Positions 52,986-60,830 of a DNA stretch of 64,000 nucleotides are shown here, piece after piece (position 1 is the first letter of the stretch; each line of letters starts with the position of its first letter). A model generated the notes under the pieces. That model was not told the origin of the DNA and searched no databases. It saw nothing but the letters and a program-made list of their open reading frames with translations. Source of the stretch: Neomoorella sulfitireducens (lineage in GTDB: Bacteria; Bacillota; DSM-521; Neomoorellales; Neomoorellaceae); NCBI RefSeq assembly GCF_024733845.1, contig NZ_JANRHG010000005.1, positions 62,001 to 126,000 on the forward strand, written 5' to 3'. Position numbers and translations under genes: made by a program.

Positions 52986-53807
52986 CTATTTAATCTTAAT
53001 ACTGGCGCAAGGCTGCTGCCGGCCGAGGCATTCAACCCCTTCGCTATACATTTTTACCAGCAATTCCTGGCGGCTTGTAACGTTCAGTTTTTCGTAGATG
53101 TGTGAGATATGCTTGTATACCGTAAAAAGGGAGACGTGCATCTTTTTGCTTATGTTGGCCGGGGTGACGCCACTGCACAACATATTTACTATTTCCTTTT
53201 CTTTGGGTGTAAGGGCCTGAAGGCTTTTATTATTTACTTCAAGGTCGCGTCTGCTGTAATCTGCTGCATTTACGTAAAGGTTCTTATAAAGGTTGTTCAG
53301 ATGCGGCCAGACGACGTTGAGAATGTTTAACTCCCGGACGGTGAATTTGTCAAACCTGCTCCGGTCTATAATGCATGTGCACTTCAAGGTGTTATAGGTG
53401 TCAAACAACCCGAAGCCGAGGGAAAAACGTATTCCTTGCGGCCTTATATAATCGACCAGGAATTCGTCACGCTGATGTTTGGTCCAGTCGTAAACACAAT
53501 TTTCCATCCTTGATACAAAATGAAAGCCCCTACCGGTCAAATTATGGAATAATGAGTAACGCCCGTTTTCCACTTTTGAATAATACTCATAATAGAGCCG
53601 CGGCCATTTTTTATCAACTTTAACGAGGTATTCATCATATACCGCGCCGTTGTCGTTGATGTAATAGACGCGGGCCTGATCGTATGGTACCAGGAACTTT
53701 ATTTCTTTTATCACCTGGGTGCTAAAGTTTTTAGGATCCCTTACATTGCCGCAGTTAAGTAGAAAGTTGTGAATATCATGCCACGGCAATTCGTTATCAG
53801 TACCCAT
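52986..53807 (-). CDS. LuxR-family transcriptional regulator
   Basis: The protein is about 273 residues from the ATG at 53807; further in-frame starts exist upstream. The C-terminal LuxR helix-turn-helix is clear (LTPKEKEIVNMLCSGVTPANISKKMHVSLFTVYKHISHIYEKLNV). The N-terminal 190 residues look like a GAF-type sensor (ARVYYINDNGAVYDEY, HFVSRMENCVYDW) with no receiver aspartate, so it probably binds a ligand rather than being phosphorylated. It lies downstream of the VOC gene on the same strand, 171 bp away. Confidence 0.85.
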   Translation of the reverse strand: MGTDNELPWHDIHNFLLNCGNVRDPKNFSTQVIKEIKFLVPYDQARVYYINDNGAVYDEYLVKVDKKWPRLYYEYYSKVENGRYSLFHNLTGRGFHFVSRMENCVYDWTKHQRDEFLVDYIRPQGIRFSLGFGLFDTYNTLKCTCIIDRSRFDKFTVRELNILNVVWPHLNNLYKNLYVNAADYSRRDLEVNNKSLQALTPKEKEIVNMLCSGVTPANISKKMHVSLFTVYKHISHIYEKLNVTSRQELLVKMYSEGVECLGRQQPCASIKIK

Positions 53808-53978
53808 CGAAAGGAGTACCCCCTTCCCCGGGTAGATCATGCAAGGGTTTAAGGTACAGGCTGGTGCGGTTATAACCCCACCAGCCTGCCGGGTGCCCGC
53901 TACCGCACCGCGCGGGTTTAAACGGGCACAATCCCCTTTAGGCTTATTATACCTGATTTCCGGCCGTTCTTTAATCAT

Positions 53979-54458
53979 TTATGGTTTGCTCATAACCTCA
54001 TAACTGTGGGTGTAGATCTCAAAGATATTGCCAAAGGGGTCTTCGGCGTAAACGGCAGCATAAATTGTCCCCCTGACGTCTCTTTTATTGACTAATGAGC
54101 GCTGTTTGCCGCCGTAGGCCTCTAGTTTTTTAAGAAACTCTTCGTAACTGGGTACCGTGATGCCGAAATGAAAAACCCCGTGTTTTTTAAATTCCCATTC
54201 TTTAGCCGGGTAGCTGCCTTCAAATTCCAGCAATTCGATGCCGATACGGTCCCCGGTAGACATATGCGCCAATTTAAATCCGGTCCAGTTTTCCCCGTAC
54301 ACGGTATCGCAGAAATTGCTGGAGGGACCGCCGTCACGCTTAATCGTCCAGGGCCCGGCCAGGTGATACCAACCGAATACTTCTTTATAAAACTCGATGG
54401 CTTTTTCAATATCAGGCACAGAGATGCCAATATGGGAAAAAACAATCGGGTATTGCAT
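53979..54458 (-). CDS. VOC (glyoxalase/bleomycin-resistance fold) protein
   Basis: This 159-residue protein begins VFSHIGISVPDIEKAIEFYKEVFGW and ends YAAVYAEDPFGNIFEIYTHSYE. These are the two beta-alpha-beta-beta-beta modules of VOC enzymes with metal ligands His (SHIG), Glu/His (HFGIT) and Glu (FEIYTH). Reaction unknown: isomerase, dioxygenase or epimerase are all possible. A 22-bp palindrome lies about 200 bp upstream. It may belong to the same catabolic regulon as the dehydrogenase and PanB-like genes. Confidence 0.85.
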   Translation of the reverse strand: MQYPIVFSHIGISVPDIEKAIEFYKEVFGWYHLAGPWTIKRDGGPSSNFCDTVYGENWTGFKLAHMSTGDRIGIELLEFEGSYPAKEWEFKKHGVFHFGITVPSYEEFLKKLEAYGGKQRSLVNKRDVRGTIYAAVYAEDPFGNIFEIYTHSYEVMSKP

Positions 54459-54660
54459 TTTTATCCCTCCGGTTCATTTTTTAAAACCGCTTTTTGCCCG
54501 CTACACTTGTTCGTAGAGCAACATTTTTGCTTTGATCCTGAACAAACCAGCCGTATATTTTCCAGCCTGCAACACCTTTTTGCCAACACCTGCCTTAATG
54601 ACTTTTTATGTGAATTTTTAGTTCCTTATAAAAAAGTATAGATGTGGTCCCGGCTATGAT

Positions 54661-54682
54661 AAATACTTAATTTTGAGTATTT
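54661..54682. promoter_or_regulatory. 22-bp palindromic operator, copy 1
   Basis: AAATACTTAATTTTGAGTATTT has 7-bp perfect arms and T-N11-A spacing as in LysR-type boxes. It lies upstream of the VOC gene. It matches the 55919-55940 copy at 21 of 22 positions. Confidence 0.75.
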
Positions 54683-54744
54683 AGGCTTCTCTATAGACAC
54701 AATGTTTCTTTTCGCGGACGACGAAGAATGAGCGACGGGTGTAA

Positions 54745-54784
54745 TAGATAAGGGCAGAGTGTCAGGGCCACTTTGCCCTTATCT
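54745..54784 (-). terminator. Terminator hairpin after the alcohol dehydrogenase
   Basis: TAGATAAGGGCA and TGCCCTTATCTA form a perfect 12-bp stem with a 16-base loop, 10 bp beyond the dehydrogenase stop codon. There is no long U-run, but the stem is strong. Confidence 0.7.
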
Positions 54785-54793
54785 ATACAGGTG

Positions 54794-55822
54794 CTATACA
54801 TAGGATATGCAAACTTTCAGGCATTCTCCGGGATTATTAGCTTTAGCAAGGGCTTCATTTATTTGTTCAAGCCGGTACACATGTGAAACTAGAATAGATA
54901 GGTCAAACTTACCTGATCTCATCATTTCTAAAACCTCGACCGCTGCGGTTTCCAGGGGAATATTGCCACAACCGTTAACATGCCAGTTATTGTAACAGAG
55001 GGAAAGCATATTAATAGTCACCGGCTCATGGTGCACACCGATAATCCCAAGGGATGCCTCCCGGCCCGCCAGCAAAGCAAATTGATCTATCACTGCCTGG
55101 GCACCGACAGCGTCTATATACAGGTCGGCGCCGCAAGCCTCACCGCCAAAGCTGATCTTTTTCCCGAATTCTTCGATTGCCCTTGCTTTCAGGTTTTCTT
55201 TTTCAGGATTACAGGTTAATAAACCCAGGCTCCGGGCTCTTTCCAGCCGGAAATCAGAAATATCAACAACCATGACTTTTTCGCAACCATACCATTTGAA
55301 CATGAGGGCTGCGCTCATACCAATGATACCTGCTCCGAACACGATGGCCGTCTTCCCCGGCCCGGGGTTCAAACCTTTGGCCCCGCGAGTACCGATCACA
55401 AAAGGCTCTAAAAGAACTGCTGATTTCAGCGGAATATCTTTGTCGACTTTAATTACACTAAAGCCCACTTCGCACTTCGGAATATGAATAAACTCTGAAA
55501 AACCGCCGACAGTCGCCATGCGCCTCCTGTCCCGTTTGGCATTACCCATGTTCGGAAATACATAATCGCCCACCTTCAGGCCTTCTACATTTTTACCTAT
55601 TTCTACTACTTCACTTATCATTTCATGGCCGAATTCATGATCTTTCCAAATCATGTGCATGTCGCCGCCCCTGGTGTAAGCGCCGATATCACTGCCACAG
55701 ATGCCTGCCATGAGGTTCCTGACGATAATATCGTCGTCCCCGCACCGGGGATACGGAAGCTCTACCACCTCAACGTTACCTACCCCCCTGTAAATTGCCG
55801 CCTTGTAATTTTCAGGTTTCAT
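54794..55822 (-). CDS. Zinc-type medium-chain alcohol/polyol dehydrogenase
   Basis: This 342-residue protein starts at ATG 55822 with GGGGG upstream. The GroES-like catalytic domain has AGICGSDIGAY (Zn Cys) and DHEFGHEMISEV (Zn His-Glu). The Rossmann domain has AIVFGAGIIGMSAALMFKWYG. The four-Cys structural zinc loop normally after about residue 90 is absent (FPNMGNAKRDRRRM instead). It belongs with sorbitol/threonine dehydrogenase-like enzymes acting on secondary alcohols or hydroxy acids. It is divergent from the PanB-like gene across a shared regulatory region. Confidence 0.9.
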   Translation of the reverse strand: MKPENYKAAIYRGVGNVEVVELPYPRCGDDDIIVRNLMAGICGSDIGAYTRGGDMHMIWKDHEFGHEMISEVVEIGKNVEGLKVGDYVFPNMGNAKRDRRRMATVGGFSEFIHIPKCEVGFSVIKVDKDIPLKSAVLLEPFVIGTRGAKGLNPGPGKTAIVFGAGIIGMSAALMFKWYGCEKVMVVDISDFRLERARSLGLLTCNPEKENLKARAIEEFGKKISFGGEACGADLYIDAVGAQAVIDQFALLAGREASLGIIGVHHEPVTINMLSLCYNNWHVNGCGNIPLETAAVEVLEMMRSGKFDLSILVSHVYRLEQINEALAKANNPGECLKVCISYV

Positions 55823-55910
55823 TTTAATAACCCCCATTCATAAATTTGATAAAAAATACCTGAAAAATTACTCTATTGAATGTCTAACCGAAGTATAGCA
55901 CCGGGCAGTT

Positions 55911-55940
55911 ATTATACTAAATACTTAATATTGAGTATTT
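55911..55940 (-). promoter_or_regulatory. Dehydrogenase promoter with 22-bp palindrome, copy 2
   Basis: On the minus strand TATAAT (55911-55916) is preceded by no -35 consensus. Instead AAATACTTAATATTGAGTATTT (55919-55940) occupies that position. This suggests an activator-dependent promoter whose regulator sits on the palindrome. It lies in the divergent gap with the PanB-like gene. Confidence 0.75.
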
Positions 55941-56065
55941 GCACAGATAATAGTTGTTTCTACAATACTTATAGAGATTTATGTTATAGCTGGACAAATC
56001 CTGCATTTTGTACGGATACAACCAGCTGGCAACGTTAAAAACAAAATTTGAAGGGGGATTATACT

Positions 56066-56938
56066 ATGGCAACTGTAAAAGGAAGCAATATTGAGATGGT
56101 ACCAATTTCCATGCAGCGGCAGACGATCTGGCATCTCCAGAAGATGAAGGATGAGGGCAAGAAGATTAGCATGGTTGGCACCGCCTACATGGATCCGATT
56201 TTTGCCATGCTTTGCGAAAAAGCGGGTATCAATCTGGTGCGCTACACAGCACCTGGTGAGAACAGCCAACAGCGCGCTGAGAATATCGCTTGGTGGACCA
56301 GAGCGATCCGCAAGATGGCTCCGAACATTTGTCTGAACGCTGTTATGCAGACCCAACAGTATGCAGATAAATATACTGCGGTAAAGGAAGCCTCAATAAT
56401 TATGGCAGACGGCGCTGACTCTGTCATGCCCATGGGCGTTACCAACGAGGTCCTGAAATACATGTCCGATAACCAGATCCCTGTTTTTGGGCATGTGGGC
56501 TGCCTGTCCGGTTGGCAGACGGGACGGTTCGGCGGGTACAGGCGTGTCGGCAAGACTGCCGAGGAAGCCATGCAGATTTTCCGCCAGGCTTATGAATATC
56601 AGGAGAACGGCATGGTCGGTATGACCATCGAGATGACCCCTCGCGAGGTGACCAATGCTATCGCCAAGAAACTGCGTATCCCTGTCATTGGAGTCGCGGC
56701 CGGCGGTGTTGCGGACGGCTCCGAGATGGTGATCTTCGATCTTCTTGGATTCCTGCCCCCTGAGGCCATGGCTAAGCATGCAAAGTCTTATGCATCATTC
56801 CTTGGTGAAGCTATCAAGGCATTCCAGACCTTTGACGCCGAAGTCAAGGGCGAGATCTATCCCGCAGAAGAGCATGGCTGGGGCATGGATGAAAAAGAGT
56901 TCGAGAAGTTCATGAACGAGCTTGAGAAGAAGTATTAA
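56066..56938 (+). CDS. PanB-fold (ketopantoate hydroxymethyltransferase-like) protein with altered active site
   Basis: The protein is 290 residues from ATG 56066 (GAAGGGGGAT upstream). Its TIM-barrel sequence follows PanB closely in the second half: IPVFGHVGCLSGW, FGGYRRVGKTAEEA, MTIEMTPREVTNAIAKKLRIPVIGVAAGGVADGSEMVIFDLLG, and EHGW. The residues that make PanB work are replaced: VGDSLG becomes YTAPGEN, LLADLP becomes CLNAVM, and VKIEGG becomes VMPMGV (metal-binding Asp/Asp/Glu and Lys lost). Only the later Glu (IEMTP) stays. It therefore probably catalyses a different aldol or retro-aldol type reaction. The LysR gene, dehydrogenase and TRAP transporter nearby suggest catabolism of a carboxylic acid. 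Confidence 0.8.
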   Translation: MATVKGSNIEMVPISMQRQTIWHLQKMKDEGKKISMVGTAYMDPIFAMLCEKAGINLVRYTAPGENSQQRAENIAWWTRAIRKMAPNICLNAVMQTQQYADKYTAVKEASIIMADGADSVMPMGVTNEVLKYMSDNQIPVFGHVGCLSGWQTGRFGGYRRVGKTAEEAMQIFRQAYEYQENGMVGMTIEMTPREVTNAIAKKLRIPVIGVAAGGVADGSEMVIFDLLGFLPPEAMAKHAKSYASFLGEAIKAFQTFDAEVKGEIYPAEEHGWGMDEKEFEKFMNELEKKY

Positions 56939-56967
56939 ATGTTACTGCTCGGCCTATTTGACCGCAA

Positions 56968-57042
56968 ATGAGCATACGGAAAAAATATCCAACAGATTTT
57001 AAAGCGAAAGTTGTGCTGGAAATCGCCTGCCGTGAAAAAAAC
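56968..57042 (+). pseudogene. IS3 orfA scrap (first 25 codons)
   Basis: It reads SIRKKYPTDFKAKVVLEIA, the start of an IS3-family OrfA helix-turn-helix, then joins in mid-codon to a copied piece of the ComK-like gene. Confidence 0.75.
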
Positions 57043-57168
57043 AGCTGCTACCTGCTGGTAGATCCCGGCGGCAGTACTGTCGCCGCACAGCTCATCGCCG
57101 CAAGGGCGATATCATAATCCTCCGCCGGGAAGATAAATCAAGCCCCCTGTGACTGCAGGGGGCTGTTT
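57043..57168 (+). repeat. Copied 3' end and terminator of the ComK-like gene
   Basis: NNSYLLVEPGGG-type coding sequence, the last codons (IILRREDKSSPL), the stop codon and hairpin match 52818-52946 with about 15 changes and a small deletion. Here the hairpin is followed by seven T's, so it should terminate well. The source or an ancestral copy lies 4.2 kb to the left. Confidence 0.88.
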
Positions 57169-57357
57169 TTTTAAGCCTGGAGTGTTAAAATGGAACGCAT
57201 TACCACAAGTGTTGTTTCCGTGACCTGGTCGGCAAAATTGCTGCCGTACAGCCTGTATTAGCTGTCGAGAACATTGAAGATACTTTTCCCCTTTCGTTAA
57301 GATGGCGGCCGAGGGCCGTCTACCGGGCCGTATCCCTAACCCGGGCAGGTGTCCTCT

Positions 57358-57654
57358 ATGGGCGGGGCTAACGCTTTATGCGAGGGCCATCGTTTAATAT
57401 TGCCCGGCATTAGAGACCGGGCGCGAGCCACCTGCCAGGAGTGTCGCTACTGTGTACCAATCGTGGGGCGGGAAGAGACGCGCCTGGCCTGTCTGGCCAC
57501 CCTGGATATATATTTAACAGGGGTAAAGCGAGTACCGGGAGAACTGAAGGCTGTAGACTTCATCTGGCTGGCCGGCAGGGAAAAGCTGGTTGAGGCGGTA
57601 AATAAAATACATGCCGGCAACCAGGCATGCGGCTTATACTGCCAGAAAGATTGA
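57358..57654 (+). CDS. Small cysteine-rich protein
   Basis: This 98-residue protein starts at ATG 57358 (AGGTG six bases upstream). It contains TCQECRYC (C-x2-C-x2-C), LACLATL and a C-terminal ACGLYC, enough cysteines for a zinc or iron-sulfur site. The family is not recognised. A coding-like stretch of about 57 codons without a start (57193-57370, ending AVSLTRAGVLYGRG) overlaps its beginning and may be a scrap. It is followed by a strong terminator. Confidence 0.55.
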   Translation: MGGANALCEGHRLILPGIRDRARATCQECRYCVPIVGREETRLACLATLDIYLTGVKRVPGELKAVDFIWLAGREKLVEAVNKIHAGNQACGLYCQKD

Positions 57655-57689
57655 TTGTTGTTCAGGCGCGAAATCGGGTTGCCATGCAT

Positions 57690-57716
57690 GGCCGTTAGGA
57701 TGTTCTCCTAGCGGCC
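57690..57716 (+). terminator. Rho-independent terminator
   Basis: GGCCGTTAGGA and TCCTAGCGGCC form an 11-bp stem (one G-U pair), 5-base loop, then TTTCTTTTCTTT. It ends the cysteine-rich gene and lies between convergent genes. Confidence 0.85.
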
Positions 57717-57782
57717 TTTCTTTTCTTTACTACCAAAAGCGTCCCGCAGGCAACCTGAACAGCGTAGCAGCTATTGCGTTGT

Positions 57783-58709
57783 TCAGGATTGACGGGACGT
57801 TTCAGTAGCAAAGCGTTCGTGCGCGTTGACGAGTTCCCTAATGAACGGTAACAGGGATGGGTTAGCATTGTTTTGTTTCCACACGACAGCGATGTAAATC
57901 TTGCAGTCTTCATCCTCCAGATCAATAAAGCACAGTTTTGAGCTGGCATTGGCGATATGGTGCCGGGGGGCAATCAATATTCCCGTACCCAATTCAGCCA
58001 TCAGCAAGGCTGTATCGATATTTGGAGCTTCTTTGACAATGTTGGGGGAGAAGCCCCGGGCCTCGCACAGGGCGATCGTATGATTAAAAACCGTAAGATT
58101 CTGTTGCCGGTTTAGCATAATGAAAGGTTCCTGCGCTAGTTCAACTAATGAAACGCCGCCTTTCTCCACTAAAGGATGGTCCTTGCGGACGATGACACAG
58201 AGATTGTCCTGGCATATAGGTTCGCAGTTTAGATCTTCGGTGTTTTCTAAGCCAAGGGAAAGAGTAAACCCCGCGTCCAATTCGTTGCGTTTTATTGCTT
58301 CTGTAAGCTCTTCCAATTCATCATAACAACTGAATTCCAGGCTGATATGGGGAAGGGTTTTGCTGAAGTGTAAAATAAAGTCGGTTAGAAAGCTTCTCAC
58401 GGCTCTTTCCAGGAAACCTAACTTTAGATGACCTACTATGCCGCATGAGGCCAAACGCAACTTCCGGTAGGCTTCTTCATATTTGGCAATTATTTCTTTG
58501 GCATCCTGAAAGAATAATTGCCCCATGGCTGTAAGCTGTACCTTTTGTTTGTTCCTGAAAAAGAGCTGGACGCCAAGCATGCGCTCTAAATCGGCAATAT
58601 GCCGGCTCAGTACCGACTGGGCGATGAACAGGTGATTGGCAGCCTGGCTAAAATTTAAATATTCAGCCACCGCAATAAACTCCCGCAACCGCTGAAAATC
58701 CGTAGACAG
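57783..58709 (-). CDS. LysR-type transcriptional regulator
   Basis: The protein is about 308 residues. N-terminal winged helix: LREFIAVAEYLNFSQAANHLFIAQSVLSRHIADLERMLGVQLFFR. Substrate-binding domain of two lobes follows (LKLGFLERAVRSFL; PLVEKGGVSLVELAQEPFIML). AGGAGGTG sits seven bases before a CTG at 58709. The nearest conventional start is a TTG at 58739 without a ribosome site, so CTG initiation is possible. It is the obvious candidate to bind the 22-bp palindromes and to sense the acid handled by the neighbouring enzymes and transporter. Confidence 0.88.
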   Translation of the reverse strand: MSTDFQRLREFIAVAEYLNFSQAANHLFIAQSVLSRHIADLERMLGVQLFFRNKQKVQLTAMGQLFFQDAKEIIAKYEEAYRKLRLASCGIVGHLKLGFLERAVRSFLTDFILHFSKTLPHISLEFSCYDELEELTEAIKRNELDAGFTLSLGLENTEDLNCEPICQDNLCVIVRKDHPLVEKGGVSLVELAQEPFIMLNRQQNLTVFNHTIALCEARGFSPNIVKEAPNIDTALLMAELGTGILIAPRHHIANASSKLCFIDLEDEDCKIYIAVVWKQNNANPSLLPFIRELVNAHERFATETSRQS

Positions 58710-58739
58710 AGCTAAACACCTCCTGAAACGGCTGATCAA

Positions 58740-59090
58740 TTATACCTGGTGGGTATAGAAGCGTTGTGAATAACCCACTCAAATTGGTAAGTTTTTGCCA
58801 ACCAACATCAAATCCTTATCAGTAATCATATCTACTTTTGCGGGAGAGGATTTCGTTGTTGTGAAGCAAGGAAAACCTGCGGCGGCAAATAACTATCCAG
58901 GTTGTCGATATTAAAACCTAACTTTGACACTAAAACGTCTATTTTAAGGACTTAAATACCATCAAGACTAGTAATATCAACGACCTTTCTCTACCGAAAC
59001 CGCCAAAACGTAGTGAAAACAAAACTACCTTATGATATTTTCACACTGGGCATCTCTCGGTATAATAGTAATGACGATAACCGAGGTGAT
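58740..59090. other. Non-coding gap upstream of the LysR gene
   Basis: No gene is seen. TATACC-TGGTG-GGTATA (58741-58757), a 6-bp inverted repeat directly before the LysR start region, could be an autoregulatory site. The remaining 300 bp shows nothing recognisable until the IS remnant. Confidence 0.35.
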
Positions 59091-59096
59091 GCCCCT

Positions 59097-59262
59097 TTGT
59101 TCCCCCGCATTATCACTACCAGACGCGGTGGCCATACCTACCGTTATCTTGTCCTGTCGAATCCTACCGGGAAAAAGGCAAGGTAAAACAGCGCCAGGTT
59201 GGGCATTTAGGCAACATCGACCAGTATTCTCAGGAAGAGATACAGCGGCTTATTAATAAGCT
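59097..59262 (+). pseudogene. IS1634-type transposase, N-terminal scrap
   Basis: From a TTG at 59097 (GAGGTGAT upstream) it reads FPRIITTRRGGHTYRYLVL, then after a one-base shift ESYREKGKVKQRQVGHLGNIDQYSQEEIQRLINKL. This is the standard start of IS1634/IS4-like transposases. It is cut off where the IS21 sequence begins. Confidence 0.75.
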
Positions 59263-59264
59263 GC

Positions 59265-60299
59265 ATGGAGTGTTTCCTCCATGCCCTGATCCAGGTTTTC
59301 ACCTGGATCAATGGCGTCCCCCAGTATATCTGCTTCGATAACCTGGCGGCAGTGGCAAGTATAGGCAAGGGCCAGGACAGGAAACTCACCGCAACCTTTC
59401 GCCGCTTCATGCTCCACTACCGGTTTGAAGCCGCCTTCTGTAATGCCGGCAAGGGTAACGAAAAAGGGAACGTAGAGAATAAGGTAGGGTACAGTCACCG
59501 CAACTGGTTATTGCCCTATCCGGAGGTTACCAGCTATGAGCAGCTCACAGCAGAGCTTTATCGCCGGGCTATAGCAGATATGCAGCGCAGCCATTACGAG
59601 AAAGGGCGTCCCATCGCCGCTTTGTGGGAGGAAGATCAAAAAGCCCTGCTGCCCCTGCCCGCCGTACCCTTTGAGCCGGTCCAGCTGGCAACGGCCCGTA
59701 TTAACAAATATGGCCAGTTTCACTGCCGCGACGAGGTTTACGCCCTCCCCAGCGCTCCTGTGGGAGAAAGAGTATCGATCAAGCTCTGGTGGGACCGGGC
59801 CGAAGTTTTCAGTCACAACAACGAATACCTGGCTGTATTTCCCCGTCATTACACCCTGAAAACCCAGCCCATTGACTGGCAGGGGTACTTCAGCATCTTT
59901 GTCCGTAAGCCCCGCGGCGCCCGTCACGCCACCATGTACCGCTTTTTGCCCCAAGAGGTCAAAGATTACCTGGAAGGATGTGAACCCCAGGGATACCGCC
60001 GCCGGCTTGAGCTCATTTACAGCTTCTTGCAGGAAGGCTTCTGCCTGGACCTTATTGCCAGAGCCCTTGCTGATACACCGCCCGGGAAAGGAGATGATGC
60101 CGGGTTCATCCGCCACCAGCTTTACCGCCTGGCCCAGCCGGAAACCGGGTTGCCGGCCTTAAACGAGATCTATACCCCGGCCAGCGTCCGGGGTTATAAC
60201 CCGGCAACTGACGTTTATGACCAGCTCCTGCCCCATACCAGAGTGCCGGGAGGTGACGCCAGTGGTCATGGTCCCGGAGTCCTTGCCGGAACAATGTAA
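59265..60299 (+). pseudogene. IS21 IstA transposase, 5' truncated
   Basis: About 340 residues of IstA: VPQYICFDNLAAVAS, YRFEAAFCNAGKGNEKGNVENKVGYSHRNWL (catalytic region with Glu) and the long C-terminal part with FHCRDEVYALPSAPVGE. The helix-turn-helix and first catalytic Asp are missing, replaced by the IS1634 scrap. It cannot be an active transposase. Confidence 0.87.
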
Positions 60300-60777
60300 A
60301 GCCCTGAAACTGGCCCATGTCCCCTCTCTTTACCCGGAACTGGAGTACCATGACCGGGAACAATACCTGACGGCTCTTTTTAAGGCCGAACTCGAAGCCC
60401 GTCAGGCCGGCAAGATCCGCCGCCTCATTCACCGGGCCGGATTTCTGGCTCATAAAACCCTGGAGGACTTTGACTGGACGCCGGTTACCCTGCCCACCTC
60501 CACCACCGTTACTACTCTCAGTACGCTGGCCTTCCTGGAGCGGCACGAGAATGTCCTGGCGCTGGGGGCAATAGGGACCGGCAAAACCCTCCTGGCCACT
60601 GCCCTGGGTTTAAAAGCCTGCACGGCCGGGAAAGTGGTTCGCTTTTACCGCTGCCTGGACCTGGCAAACACCTTGCTTGATAGCCACCGTCAGGGTGGGC
60701 TGGGGAAGCTGATGGCCGACCTGGAAAAGGTAGACCTGATCATCATCGACGTGGATTGCTTCATTCAGAAACATTAA
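60268..60777 (+). pseudogene. IS21 IstB ATPase, 3' truncated
   Basis: It has the IstB N-terminal helix, Walker A (GAIGTGKTLLATALG) and the start of Walker B (VDLIIIDV). The normal DELGY continuation is then replaced by DCFIQKH and a stop. ATG 60268 or GTG 60262 is the start, with GGGAGGTG upstream. The C-terminal AAA+ half and the right end of the element are lost. Confidence 0.87.
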
Positions 60778-60830
60778 CGGCCTGAATGGTTACTTTCACG
60801 TGGGGCTACCCTATAGCTCGCTTCACTACT

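Noticed and set aside
59508-60116. Minus-strand 202-codon frame in the IS21 region
   Set aside because: It is antisense to istA, which is clearly the coding strand.
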